Source: Centrapalus pauciflorus (Eukaryota; Streptophyta; Magnoliopsida; Asterales; Asteraceae). Taken from it: 64,000 bases of DNA. Under the pieces are notes generated by a model. It was given only the letters and a program-made list of their open reading frames with translations. It ran no database searches and was not told the origin of the DNA. The position numbers were made by a program, and so were the translations under genes. Positions 10,489-22,357 of this stretch are shown in pieces (positions within the stretch are counted from its first letter, which is position 1; each line of letters begins with the position of its first letter). Location: positions 249,248-313,247 of the forward strand of contig JAANYP010002797.1 in NCBI GenBank assembly GCA_020465985.1, given 5' to 3'.

Positions 10489-10975
10489 CATAAAGAGTCA
10501 TTCGAGTTGCATCACGAGACATTCGAGTTGATCAAATAAAACTCAAGAGCTAATCGAGTTGAGAGCAATGATATTCGAGAAAGTGTCAGTATCACTCGAG
10601 TTGACTGAAAGGTTATTCGAGAAACATTTGTGTATCATGCGAGTTGACCAAGTGTGTAACACTTAGAAAATTTTCAGAACATATGTCGATCGATACATTG
10701 TCCGAGATTGCTTAAAGCTTATTCGAGTTGGGACAATGTTCTTATCGAGAAAATGACTTAGTCATTCGAGTTGAGTGTTAGATTCTAATGTTTCATTCGA
10801 GTTTAGTACATATTTCATTCGAGAACTTTCAAGACTGATTCGAGTTGAATCAAGCACTATTCGAGTTGTGTCTTGGTTTGTTCGAGTTTCATGTCTATGT
10901 CATTCGAGTTGTATATAGGATCATTCGAGTTTATTCATGAGTCATTCGAGAAACTTGTAGTTTCATTCGAGTTTC
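10489..10975 (+). repeat. C2 word array: TTCGAGTT(G/T) and TTCGAGAA
   Basis: About 16 exact TTCGAG hexamers, plus variants (ATCGAG, CTCGAG, GCGAG), occur in about 490 bp. All are in the same orientation with irregular 10-45 nt spacing. Chance would give about 0.1 in this length. Two subtypes alternate: TTCGAGTT and TTCGAGAA. Sequence between copies is unrelated, so this is not a tandem duplication. Confidence 0.85.
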
Positions 10976-11066
10976 AACAACAAATTTTTCCTAAGTGTGG
11001 AATTTTTCATGTTTTAAGAAAAATGTCACATTTTTTTAAGAAATTGTTATAAATTTGTGTTTTTCT

Positions 11067-11138
11067 AACATTGGTCTCTAAACGATTGACTTTGGAGTTC
11101 TTTCAATAATTATCTATTATTGTCTGGAATCCCGATGC
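11067..11138 (+). other. Conserved hairpin block upstream of ORF3 (C2 copy)
   Basis: The block shares GGTCTCT, AACGATTGACTTTGGA and CCCGATGC with 33941-34012 of C3. In between, the two copies differ in sequence but both fold. Here CAATAAT (11104-11110) pairs with ATTATTG (11116-11122) around a 5-nt loop, with partial pairing outside it (GGA with TCC). The block lies about 125 nt before the ORF3 ATG. It could be an RNA structure acting in splicing, packaging or translation. Confidence 0.6.
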
Positions 11139-11263
11139 CTTAAAAAGAAAATCACAAGTTTTTACAATTTCTGATAAAATGTTACAATTTTTCTACATTT
11201 TGAAGGTTGTCATTTGTGTACATGATCTGACTAACATGACTTTTTATTTTTACAGGTGTTCAA

Positions 11264-14200
11264 ATGGCATCTCCAGTACAGGCTCAGAACTCCAATTCAT
11301 CTGACTCCCATTCATCATCCAATCATACCCTTGTATCTACACCTGTTCGTTCTACTTCAGTTGCACGTCCCTCACAATCAAACATTATCCCAGATAACCA
11401 GCTAGTTAAACCTAAACATTGCCTTCCTTTCCGAGATAATAACCATCGTCTAGATACCAAGGTTATTAAAATTAGTCATCCTATCATTGTTGACGTTCTA
11501 AAAGGCCATCCATTAGGTTATCTGCTTCAATACAAACAGTCTATTCCACAAGTGTATCTACAACAATTTTGGCACACCGTTAAATTTGTTCCTGCTGACG
11601 GCAATCATCACTTTAAAGTGACAATAGACCAGTTCAAATCAAAAATCACTCTCGCCAGACTTCGTCACAATCTATTTCTTCCTAGACGTATAGACACAGT
11701 TAACTTCCCAGAGTTGGCTGACTTTGAAGACTTTGTGTCAGATGAGGAGCTGGTACATGATTTAATTTGCTTGGGCTACTCAAAGCCACTCCCAAAGAGC
11801 TCAAAGTTTCATAGGAATGGCTTAAATGGAGAATGGTATACACTGTTTGGAATCATAAATAGGTGTATGACTTCAAAGCACACAGGCATTGACAGATGCA
11901 ACATTCATTGCTTAAGGATATTTCATGGGATAGCATTCAACAAGCATTATGACTTTGCTCAGTGCATATGGGAGGATTTAAAAGAGATTGTTCTTGCAAA
12001 AACTACAAATAGAGCAAGAAAATTTGTTCTGCTTCAGAGATTCATACAAATTCTTATCCGAGGGATTCTTCGTGCTAATGAAAATATTCCGAAGCGAGCC
12101 AATTCTCAGCGATGTCCGGATTATGTGATGATGAGCTTACACGAAGTGCCGGACTCACCAAATGCAAATATTATGCCAATTCCAGAGTCATTGCTTAAAT
12201 ATGCGGATCAAGAGAGTGAGAATGTGAGATTGTATAGGATTGATCATGCTCCGATAGAGACCCAGGAACCGGGATCTCTTAGCCCAGGAGCTTTAAGAAT
12301 AGAGGAACCTCAGCAAGGGGCTGAAGTTCAGGTTGCCCATTCTGTGAGTGAGGGAGATGTTGGTGTAAGGGGAGGTGAGGAAGAAGCTGAAAAATCTGAT
12401 TCCGAGAGAACGTTGTCGGATATCCAAGAAGAAGAAGGAGAAGGAGATGATGATGATGATGATGGTGATGATGGAGGTGATCATCATGAGGGAGGTGGTA
12501 TGATGATAGATATTGTAGGAATTGCTGAAGAGAGTGTGCGGGATACCATTACCCTAGAAAGCCGGGACATAACCACATCTACTGTTAGCTCTCCTATGAG
12601 AGTTAGCATTGAACAAGTCAGTATCCCACTGACAATTGCACACCCAACTATCCACTCAGTCTCCTCTCAACAGGAGATTGTTTCAATTGAGCACAGGGAT
12701 GAACCATATAATCTATCCGAAAGTCACTTGGACTTAATGGATATTGAAACAAGTGCACAGCTGCCCGTGTGTACGACTTCTCTTCAATAACTGAGTCTAG
12801 CTCCTATACAGCCTAGGACACTTGAGTCACCTTCATTTGTTGAAGTTAGTGTGGTTGAACTTTTTGTTCCCACTGGAACATCCTTTGTAACGGAAGCATT
12901 TGTTGCTCCGTCACTTGAAGAGGGTGGAAGTCCAGTCAGAGAAACAACTTTACCAACTCTGAGCACTGGCCACACAGAAGTACTTTTTACAAGTTCGGCT
13001 GCTGTGACAACTGGAAGTCTACGTGACCCAGTGGTGATGTTATCCCCATTTGTTACTGAATCCACATTACATCAAGCATTGAATGAAGCTGTGTCTGGAG
13101 TAAACACGCATGTATCTACTCAATTAGCTGAGGTAATGGCCCAGATGTCAAACATCCAGAAGTTTTTAAAGGGGAAAGATGTTGCAGAGGAATCGGTAAA
13201 GCAGTCTGAGTCAAAACAAGCCATTGAAGAATTAAAAGAAGAATTGAAGGATTTGTATTTGAACAGTTTGATGAGACGAGAGAACGCATGATAAGTTTGG
13301 AAAGTACTGTGATAACAGCGTTAGGTAATCTATCAGAGAGGGTGGCTACAGTAGAAGAGACGTGCAAGGCTCAAGCTTCCTCATCCAAGAGGAAAGATGA
13401 TGAGCATGATGAAGACTCCGACGATGCTCCTCATGAGGGGGAGAAGAGGAGAAAGCTTGATTAACCAACACCTCGAGTATTGATGATTAGGTACCCAGAA
13501 AAGGAGACGGAAGTTAAGAAAAGAGAGGCTGGGGGCTCAAAAGAGTCAGCTGGTGAACAAAGAGAGCTGGGATTGATTCTTCATGAAGATGTTCTAGTTC
13601 CTTTGAACATTCAGTCTGATATTTATCATTTTGTTGAATATATTGATTCGGATGAAGATGTTCAAGATAAGACTCATGAGCTAAGTATTCAAGGAATAGG
13701 AGAAGAGAGGGAGGAGTATATTGAAGTGTCAGAAGATGATGATATAATTGCCTTGACTGATGTTGATTTCAGAGCTGAAAGGATTGAGGAGGAGGAAGGG
13801 TTAGTTGAGGAGATTTTGAAGGATACTGAATCGACACCAACGGTTGAAAAGCCTGAGGTGGTTATTCAAGTTAAAGAGGAATTCGAAGAGTTTCCAGTTG
13901 AGAGCAGTGTGGCACAAGAAAAAGTTGTACTAAATGAGGTTGAGGTAATGGATAGATTCTTCAACGAGTATGTGCTTGCAGATGAATCTAAGAAACAACA
14001 TAGACTTAGATTTGAAGCCCAACAAGTTGTTCAGAGGGAGATACAAGACATGCTGACTTTATTGAATAAGGATGAGATCAGTAAGAAGAAGGTGAATAAA
14101 TTTGAGCTTCCTGAGAATAAATCGGCAGAGTTCATTAGAAAAAGGAACAAGATGTCGTATATTGAAGATATTCTGGAAAAACAGATCTTTTGCAAGAAAC

Positions 14201-14952
14201 AAGCTCCGTGTTCATTTCACAAGTTATTTAGAGTGCTAGAGCCAAACATGCCGAATCTGGTCAACTATGCCAGTTTTCTGAGAAATAAAACACAGGAGGT
14301 TGAGAAGGTCAAGAGTGAATTCAGAATAGTCAACCTGGTGAAGATAGAAAAGGAAAGATTTGTCAAGATTTTCTATCCAAAGTTCACTGTCACTAGATCA
14401 GATGGAAATACCTATGTGTTCACAGAAGCTGATATGTTCAACATGCACTTGGTAGACATTGAAGATCTTTTTGATGAATTGTGCAGAAACAAACGCAATG
14501 AACACTGTAGATTTGCACTTAAGACACTGTTTCACTTCATGCATACCAAGTTGGTATTGATGTCTGTGCAAGATCTACAGATAGGGGTTGAACGGGGCAT
14601 GAGGAAGATCAACATGACAGCGCCTCACAGAGATATCAAATTTGCTGGTGAGCTGAAAGAATTTCAAGTGATCATGGTGAAGCATCCAGCAGTCATGTAT
14701 AAAGATCGAAATAAGAAGTTAAGAGCAATGAGAAGTGTTGAGCAGAACAAGTTTTCAGATGGAACTCTGATTAAAGTTTTAAGTGGTTTGAAAGGAAAGC
14801 TTGCAGCAGATCAGAAAAGAAAAACGAAGAAAGGAGCTTTATCTGTTAACGACCGAAGACTCATGGTTGAGTTTATTTCGAAGATTGAATGGAGACTTTC
14901 AGATCGTAAAAGTGTTAGAAGATTTGAACAAAAGCTGGGCTTATCGATTTAA
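11264..14952 (+). pseudogene. C2 ORF3, interrupted
   Basis: ATG 11264 follows a splice-acceptor-like TTTTTACAG. The N-domain has HPLGYLL, a QQFWHTV motif near residue 102 and LLQRF near residue 253. An acidic middle follows, with an Asp run at 12446-12475. Lesions are in-frame TAA 12788-12790, a frameshift near 13255 and in-frame TAA 13462-13464. The downstream frame (13483-14952) carries K/E-rich coiled coil and the C-terminal module (KIFYPKFTVTRSDG). The 13462 stop falls just after a HEGEKRRK landmark, as a stop does in C3, so it may be a natural boundary and not decay. No membrane helix is seen. Function is unknown. Confidence 0.75.
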
Positions 14953-14983
14953 AGACTTTTCTCTTTTCATCAAAGTGGGAGAA

Positions 14984-15273
14984 TGTTAGGATATGTTTTA
15001 GTTGATGAAAACAAAGTCTAGGGGCTATTTGGTATTTCCTTGATAGTTATTAGAAGTGTATATATAGTATCTTTGACTTTCTATTTTGATATAGATCTGA
15101 CAGTTACACTTTACATGATTTAATTTCTGAGAAAGGGCAGCAGAGCTTGAAGATTCTCTGACATCTTTTGTAATCGTTTTGTTCAACAATAGAATCATTC
15201 GGTCAGTGTTAATTCCGTTTATTGTTCTTGATATTTTCATATTGTTGATTGATTGTTAAGAAACTTAATTTCA
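14984..15273 (+). repeat. C2 3' LTR (about 290 bp)
   Basis: A polypurine tract (AAGTGGGAGAA, 14973-14983) precedes TGTTAGGATATG. A TATA box (TATATATAG) lies near 15059-15067. The right end is set by the switch to G1 LTR sequence. TTTCA at 15269-15273 is the best guess, with an uncertainty of a few bases, because the matching C2 5' LTR is outside the window. Confidence 0.65.
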
Positions 15274-16731
15274 CAACTTCTACTTGATTTCATACTCCTA
15301 ATACATCAAAGTAAGTAAATAATAACTTATAACTTCTTATATTTATGTTTATATGAGTCTTGCATAACATATATAATCACCAACAACAACAAGTTTCATA
15401 AAAACTCAAGTTTATAAATCACTAGTTTATTTTTAAAGTTTGTTTCTTCAAATGTGTTTATAAATATATAAACACATAATGTAAGTATGCATAATATGAA
15501 AACAAGTTATATAAATGTGTTTCAAAGCTTTTTATACATGGGGTTTTTGAGTAAACAACAAAAATCACAAGTTGTTTCAAGGTTAAGAAATCCGGATTTT
15601 CGGCAGAAATATTACATCGACTTTGAAAAATCATAACTAATTCAAAACTTAAAGAAATGAGTTGATTCTTGTTTCAAAAGTTAGATCTATGTCTCAACTA
15701 AATATCTGGTGGTTTTCATAATTTAATATGGAGTTTTGAACCCCCAAATATTATTTGGAAACCGAAAAGTCTAATAGCTAAAAAATGGCCAACATAGGGT
15801 TATTAACGAGCCTTTTCGCTAACCTAAACACCTCGAAAAATGGCCGTTCTTAACTTGAAAAATTCTTTGTACATAGTAGTTTTATGAATATGAATATCAA
15901 AGCCCAAATCTTTTTGGAGCATGGTCAAAAACAGTCACAAAGTAAGCCGAAAAACCTCTAAAAAGCTGTAAAATTATATATATAAACTTGACGTTTTTAA
16001 GTGGGTTTAACTTATGGACTTGTTAAGTCGGGTAATTTAAAACATAAAAACCCTTATGCATGCATATTATCATATATATATGGGAGTCATTAAGTCCCTC
16101 ATATCATTTAGGACTTAGTATAACGCGTCCGGTGTCATCACTCATCAACAACGCAAACCTTCGTTTTTACGCTCATACTTGCCATCATAGTTACAGTGAG
16201 TCTTCATAGCCCCTATTTTTAAGGATACGTTTTGGGGTAGAAATACATGCTTCATTCTCATATGGACACAGAAACTGCTTCATTTCTATTATGTATTACA
16301 CATGTGGTCTCATCAGCCTCAGATCATGGACCGTTAATTACATTTTATGTAAGCGCGACCATATTATGGATAGATCTATCGGGATTAATGTCCCCACCTA
16401 GGTTGGTCGCTCCAACTGCTAAGGGGTGCATATATATTTAAAATTACGGTATTACAGCGGGGATTACTGCATATGGCAAGCTCATAATTAAGTTTTGGTT
16501 GCATGATGGTTTTATGTAATACATAACATGAAATTTATGCTTTTATAAATTGAAACTCAACTATTGATGTCCACACAAGTCATATTTTCGTGTAAACCTA
16601 TGAACTCACCAACAATTTTGTTGACGTATTTTAGCGTGTATTTTCAGGTAATTAAGGCACGTGCACTGCATTGGAAGCATTCCAAGGCTTCCGTTCATTT
16701 TCGAGTTGCATCATTTTCATGGGGTGTGACA
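15274..16731 (+). repeat. G1 5' LTR, right part
   Basis: It aligns with 23055-23716 joined to 37919-38934. Its first ~700 bp lie left of C2, outside the window. Just before the end it lacks about 230 bp present in the 3' LTR (roughly 38717-38923): after CATTTTCA it passes directly to TGGGGTGTGACA. It contains several short AT repeats and no gene. Confidence 0.8.
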
Positions 16732-16734
16732 GAT

Positions 16735-16747
16735 TGGTATCAGAGCC
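16735..16747 (+). promoter_or_regulatory. G1 primer-binding site
   Basis: TGGTATCAGAGCC lies three nt after the LTR end, complementary to the 3' end of initiator methionine tRNA. It primes minus-strand DNA synthesis. Confidence 0.9.
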
Positions 16748-16849
16748 ATAGTTAAAGTGAACTAGGTTGCATTTGTACTCTAGACTATAGCTACACTTAA
16801 GTTTTACTGATTTTAGAAAAACATTCTGAAAATAACTAAACATTAAAAA

Positions 16850-17640
16850 TGGGCCTTGACGACAGAAAACGTGCCAAGCCACACAATCATTATCCTGTCC
16901 GACTCAGAAGAGGAGTACACCCCCCACAAGCCAATTGAACACGGAGGTATTCACCAAGAAGACCCAATTGAGGAGGAAGACCCATCGGAGGAAGTAGATC
17001 CCTCCGAAGCAAAAGAACTAGTGAAGGAATCCGAGGAGGAACCCATGGAGGAAGACGAACCCTCCAGCGGATGGGGAGAACCAACCAGAGAGGACCTACC
17101 ATCTCCGGTGGCCCCCTCCTACATCTTATACCACCCTTCGGTTCCATCTCACCGAACTTACCGCCCCCACCCCAGCGGGCCGCTCATGAAGTTCACGACC
17201 CGAAAAGCGGGTAATCATGCCGAGACGGGAGTCTATCCCAATCCCGGCTCCTCAGCCAAGCCCACCACAGCAGCAACGGGCAGACGCTCGTAGATGGGGC
17301 TGGATGCCCGAGACCCTCCAAGAGTGGAGACGGGAGGATGGAATCCCCTCCCAGTTCGAGGTTGGAGGACCATCCTCCGCACCAACCCCACCACTCACCC
17401 AGGAGCCTGTAGACCAGGCAGTTCTCCTACTAGTGGCAAGAGCCACCCGGCACGATCTCCAGGCTGCTTAATTAGGAAATTGGGGAAATCACCTCAAGGA
17501 TCGAGCGTGAGGAGATGCAAAACATGAATATCTACTGGGCAAACCAACACGCCCTCTCGATCCAGCAAGACGGATTAGACGAACTTTTTTAGCGATTGGC
17601 AAACCAACACGCCCTCAACGCCTTGGAGCGAGGAGTGACC
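16850..17640 (+). pseudogene. G1 leader ORF, decayed, function unknown
   Basis: A frame from about 16856 encodes an acidic Glu/Pro-rich stretch (IIILSDSEEE, then repeated E-E-D-P) to a stop at 17293. A second frame (17217-17471) carries a Pro/Gln-rich part with RRWGWMPETLQEW. Similar leader reading frames precede gag in some plant gypsy elements. I recognise no domain. Stops and frame changes make it non-functional. Non-coding sequence follows to the gag ATG at 17900. Confidence 0.45.
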
Positions 17641-17899
17641 TCTGATCACTCCCACACTTAGTGCCATTTTTATTGTTGTATTATTTGAAATTTCAGTTAA
17701 TGTAACTTCTAGTTATGATAGGACTTGAAATTTTTCAGGTAAAACCCAACCCCCATGTAACAAATTATATCAAGTGCTAGTAAAAAATTAAGTTTAATTA
17801 TGCATCTGTGTTTGATGTTATAGAACTATTTGTCGTAAGAAGATTCGAACCTTTAGACTCAACTTCTCATACTATGCTCTTTTCTTTAAACTTTAGGAT

Positions 17900-18950
17900 A
17901 ATGTCGCCGAAAAGAGCCATGAACACTGCCGAGATCGAGCAACTGGTCGCACAACGAGTGGCAGCTGCTATAGCCACCTATGAGACCAACTGGAACAGCA
18001 CTGTAAACGGTGACGGAGGAGCAAGCCGCACTATGGGAGGTACTGACCCCAACCAAATGGGGTGTGGTATTAAGGGATTTCTAAGTTATAAGTCTCGATA
18101 TTTTAACGGGACGAAAGGCGTTGTTGGACTAGTTCACCGGTTCGAGAAACTTGAGTCTGTGTTCCGCATTAGTGGCTGTATCAAGGATGAAAAGGTCAAG
18201 TTTGCTACTCACACTTTACACGATAGCGCACTGACTTGGTGGAACTCGTATGTCCAATCGGTTGGAATCGACATGGCTTACCAACTCGCCTGGACTGAGT
18301 TGAAGCAAATGATGACGGACGAGTATTGCCCTAGAAACGAACTGCAAAAGAATCTGAGTTCTGGAATCTTGCTATGAAGGGAACAGATGTCGCTGGGTAC
18401 ACCAACCGTTTCCACGAGTTGAGTCTACTATGCCCATAAATGGTCACTACGGAGTACAAGCGTATTGAGCGCTACATTTGGGGACTCGCTCCTCAAATTC
18501 AAGGGAATGTCACCGCCTTCAACCCAACTACAATTCAAGGCGCCATTCGGATGGCGAATAATTTGATGGAGCAAGTGGCAAGACGAATGGAGGCCAAGGC
18601 GGAGAAGAACAAGAGGAAGTGGGACGACAAATCAGGGAAAGGTTCGTGCTCACAGTCCAAAAAGCCCAAAACCATCAAGGCATGCGTTGCCGAGGTTGAG
18701 CCAAGAAAGGGTTACACCAGCAACAAACCATTGTGTAACCCCATTGTGTAACCAATGCACCTACCATCACATAGGTCCCTGTCTTACCCCATGCGGGAAG
18801 TGTATACGGATTGGTCATCTGACCAAGGATTGTAAGAGTAGTAACAATGGAAACAACAGCGACACACAGAAGAGCTACTTTGAATGTGGGATTGCGGGGC
18901 ACTTCAAGAAGGACTGCCCAAAGTTAAGGAACGGTGGTGGAGCTCAAGGG
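17900..18950 (+). pseudogene. gag: G1 gag, broken
   Basis: ATG 17900 (in TTTAGGATAATG) starts a capsid domain with FNGTKGVVGLVHRFEKLE and ALTWWNSYV, characteristic of gypsy gag. Lesions are a frameshift near 18350 and in-frame TAA 18437-18439. A 13-bp direct duplication of CCATTGTGTAACC (18728-18740 and 18741-18753) shifts frame just before the zinc knuckles. The first knuckle (CGKCIRIGHLTKDC) is intact. The second has lost its first Cys (FECGIAGHFKKDC). Gag would form the virus-like particle and bind RNA. Confidence 0.85.
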
Positions 18951-20868
18951 AGAGCCTTTGTGTTGGGAGTCGGTGATGCTCGTCAAGATCCCAACGTAGT
19001 AACGGGTACATTCCTTCGTAATGATATGTATGCTTATGTGTTGTTTGATAATGGGGCTGATAAAAGTTTTATATTTGCTAAGTTTAGTAAACAATTAAAA
19101 GCCACTATTTCCCCTTTAGACAGTACTTATGCTATAGAGCTAGCCGACGGAAAACTGATTGAAGAAAATAATATAATTAAGAAGTGCACACTAAAATTAG
19201 CAGATCATCCCTTTAAGATAGACTTGATGCCTATTGAACTCGGAAGTTTCGACGTAGTTATTGGCATGGATTTGTTATCAGAAAATCATGCTGAGATCCT
19301 ATGTGGTAAGAAAGTGGTGCGTATACCACTTAAAAAGAAGAAAGTCCTAACAGTCCAAGGAGAAAGAAAGAATCGCCAGCTGAACGTCATATCTGGTTTA
19401 GGAACGCTGAAGTGCCTTCGAAGAGGTTGTCAAGCAGTATTAGTTCAACTAGTGGAAAAGGAGTCGAAGGAGAAGCGACTCGAAGAAATCCCGGTAGTTC
19501 GTAACTACCCAAAAGTCTTTCTAGAAGACTTTCCTGGACTTCCACTAGCTAGGCAAGTAGAATTTCAGTTTCACTTAGTGCCTGGAGTTGCACCTGTGGC
19601 ACGAGCACCTTACCGATTAGCCCCGTTAGAGATGCAAGAATTATCCAATCAGCTGCAAGAGTTGTTGGATAAAGGATTCATTTGACCAAGTTCCTCACCT
19701 TGGGGAGCTCAGGTCTTATTCGTGAAGAAGAAAGACGGATCCTTTAGAATGTGCATTGACTATCGAGAGCTGAACAGGTTAACCATCAAAAACCGATACC
19801 CTCTCCCCGGAATCGACGACCTATTCGATCAGCTGCAAGGATCTAGCTTTTATTCAAAGATTGATCTACGGCCAGGATATCACCAGGTTAAGGTACGAGA
19901 GAAAGATATTCCGAAGACGGCTTTCAGAACTTGATATGGTCATTACGAGTTCCAGGTGATGTCATTTGGTTTAACCAATGCACCAGCAGTATTCATTGAT
20001 CTCATGAATCGTGTATGCAAACCCTATCTAGACAGATTCGTTATTGTCTTCATAGATGACATCCTTATCTATTCCAGAAGCAAAGCAGCATCTGAAGTTG
20101 ATTTTGGAGCTTCTAGAGAAAGAACAGCTATACGCCAAATTTTCTAAGTGTGAATTTTGGCTGCGATAAGTAAAATTCCTTGGGCATGTAATCAACAGCC
20201 AGGGAATACAAGTCGACCCATAAAAAATCAAGGCCATTAAGAACTGAGAAACTCCTAGAACTCCTACAGAAATCCATCAGTTCTTAGGTCTTGCCGGTTA
20301 TTGTAGGTGATTTATTGAGAACTTCTCAAAGATAGTTGGTTCTCTAACGGAATTGACTCGTAAGGACGTGAAATATATTTGGGGTGAAGATCAGGAGACG
20401 ACATTCCAACTATTGAAGCAGAGGTTGTGTAGTGCACCTATTCTATCCTTACCAGAAGGAACAGAAAATTTCGTGGTCTACTGCGATGCCTCACACAACG
20501 GGTTGGGTTGTCTTTTAATGCAAAAGGATAAAGTTATCGCTTATGCATCGCGACAACTCAAGGTCCACGAGGTGAACAATATGACCCATGACCTGGAGCT
20601 CGGAGCAATGATATTTGCTCTTAAGATATGGAGGCACTACCTTTACGGTACTAAATGCACGGTGTTTACGGACCACAAGAGCCTTCAGCATATTCTAAAT
20701 CAGGAGAAGTTAAACATGAGACAACGACGTTGGGTTGAGCTGCTCAGTGATTACGACAGTGAGATCCGTTATTATCTAGGCAAGGCAAACGTTGTAGCTG
20801 ATGCCTTGAGCCGAAAGGAACGAGTTAAGCCCTTGAGAGTCCGAGCTTTGGTCATGACTATACAGTGA
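18951..20868 (+). pseudogene. pol: G1 protease, reverse transcriptase and RNase H, broken
   Basis: The protease active site reads LFDNGADKSF, where D-S/T-G-A is expected. RT has FPGLPLARQVEF, KKKDGSFRMCIDYREL and a catalytic VFIDDILIYS near 20050. RNase H has VYCDASHNGLGCLL and ALSRK near 20810. In-frame stops are at 19683-19685 and 19932-19934; both probably replace CGA (Arg), consistent with C-to-T decay of methylated CpG. A frameshift near 20085 is followed by stops at about 20168, 20221, 20246 and 20308. Gypsy order (RT, RNase H, then integrase) is clear. Confidence 0.9.
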
Positions 20869-22324
20869 AACCTGGATTCTTAGATTCTCGAGGCACAGAA
20901 TGAAGCAGTTAAGGAAGGAAATCTGCTAGATGAAGCCTTGAGAGGCATGGATAGAGAGTTCGAGACCAAGACCGGTGGATGTCGGTACTTCATGAACCAG
21001 ATTTGGCTACCGAAGTTCAAAGGGTTAAGGAAGCTGGTCATGGATGAAGGGCATAAGACAAGATATGCTATTCACCCAGGATCAGATAAGATGTATCATG
21101 ACCTGAAGGGATTGTACTGGTGGCCAAATATGAAGGCTGACATTTCTATGCATGTCAGCAAGTGCTTAACGTGTTTGAAAGTTAAGGCTGAGCACCAGAA
21201 ACCATTGGGACTGTTGGTTCAACCGGAAATACCCCAGTTGAAGTGGGAGAATATACCATGGACTTCATCACAAAGTTGCCGGAACTTCTGGTGGTTATGA
21301 CACCATTTGGGTGATTGTGGATCGACTCACAAAGACTGCACACTTCTTTTCAATCAAGGAGACTGATAAGATGGATATGTTGACCCGAATCTATCTTATA
21401 GAAGTCGTCTCAAGGCATGGAGTCCCATTATCGATCATATCGGATAGGGACAGCCGATTCACGTCACGTTTTTGATAATCATTACAAGAGGCATTGGGTA
21501 CACGCTTAAATATGAGTACATCTTACCATCCGCAAACCGACGGTCAAAGTGAAAGAACCATTCAGACATTAGAGGATATGCTAAGGGCATGTGTGATTGA
21601 TTTCGGCAAGAGTTGGGACAGACACCTACCGTTAGTCGAGTTCTCCTACAAAAATAGCTATCACTCGAGCATTAAAGTTGCTCCGTTTGAGGCACTTTAC
21701 GGGAAAACGTGTCGATCGCCGATTTGTTGGGCTGAAATAGGGGATAGCCAAATCACCGGCCCTGAGATCATTCACGAGAATACTGAAAAGATAGTACAGA
21801 TTTGGAACCGATTAAAGATCGCACGAGATCGGCAGAAAAGCAATGCAGATGTTAGACGGAAGGATTTGGAATTCCAGGAGGGAGACCAAGTAATGCTAAA
21901 AGTCTCGCCTTGGAAAGGCATAATTCATTTTGGGAAATGAGGAAAGCTCAATCCTCGTTATGTCGGGTCATTCAAGATTTCCAAAAGAATTGGCCCGATA
22001 GCCTACCGACTCGATTTGCCCCCAGAGTTAAGTAATGTACATAATACCTTCCACGTGTCCAACCTAAAGAAATGCTAGTCCGACGAAACACTTGTCATAC
22101 TTATGGATGAACTGCGTCTAGATGATAAGCTGCACTTCATTGAACAACCCGTAGAAATTATGGACCGAGAAGTCAAGAAGCCAAAACACAGCCGCATACC
22201 TATTGTAAGGGTCAGGTGGAACTCTAAGCATGGCCCTGAGTTTACATGGGAACGTGAAGATAAGTTTCGCGAAAAATACCATCAGTTTTTCGCAAGTGCT
22301 CAATCAGTGGAGAACGCGAGCTAA
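20869..22324 (+). pseudogene. pol: G1 integrase with chromodomain-like C terminus, broken
   Basis: The zinc-binding H-H-C-C region (HPGSDKMYHDLKG, then CLTCLKVK) is followed by core motifs ISDRDSRFTS and STSYHPQTDGQSERTIQTLED. The GKTCRSPICWAE segment is typical of gypsy integrases. The tail (22103-22324) has IPIVRVRWNSKHGPEFTWE, the chromodomain-related end of plant chromoviruses, thought to guide insertion to heterochromatin. Lesions include stops at 20866 and 20881, a frameshift near 21255, stops near 21473, and stops at 21938 and 22075. Confidence 0.9.
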
Positions 22325-22344
22325 TTTCGGGATGAAATTCCCTT

Positions 22345-22357
22345 AACAAGGGGAGAC
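22345..22357 (+). promoter_or_regulatory. G1 polypurine tract
   Basis: AACAAGGGGAGAC precedes TGTAACATCC, the start of the 3' LTR. Confidence 0.8.

Larger units (their letters stand above)
10004..11255 (+). other. Candidate 5'-UTR intron of C2 ORF3 (1252 nt)
   Basis: It begins GTAAGTAAAAG and ends TTTTTATTTTTACAG. It is AT-rich like plant introns and contains no believable coding sequence. It holds the TTCGAG word array (10489-10975) and the conserved hairpin block (11067-11138). Prediction rests on splice-site sequence and on matching architecture in C3 and C6. Confidence 0.5.
6589..15273 (+). mobile_element. C2: 3' part of a degenerate Ty1/copia element, nested in the G1 5' LTR
   Basis: The visible part runs from mid-integrase to the 3' LTR, and the remainder lies left of C1. 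After the C2 3' LTR the sequence continues as gypsy G1 LTR, matching 23053 onward of the other G1 LTR. C2 therefore landed inside the G1 5' LTR. Order of events: G1, then C2, then C1. Pol and ORF3 both carry multiple lesions. Confidence 0.8.

Noticed and set aside
10489..10975. The regularly recurring short words could suggest a CRISPR-like array.
   Set aside because: The words are only 6-10 nt, spacing is irregular and the setting is a plant retrotransposon intron.
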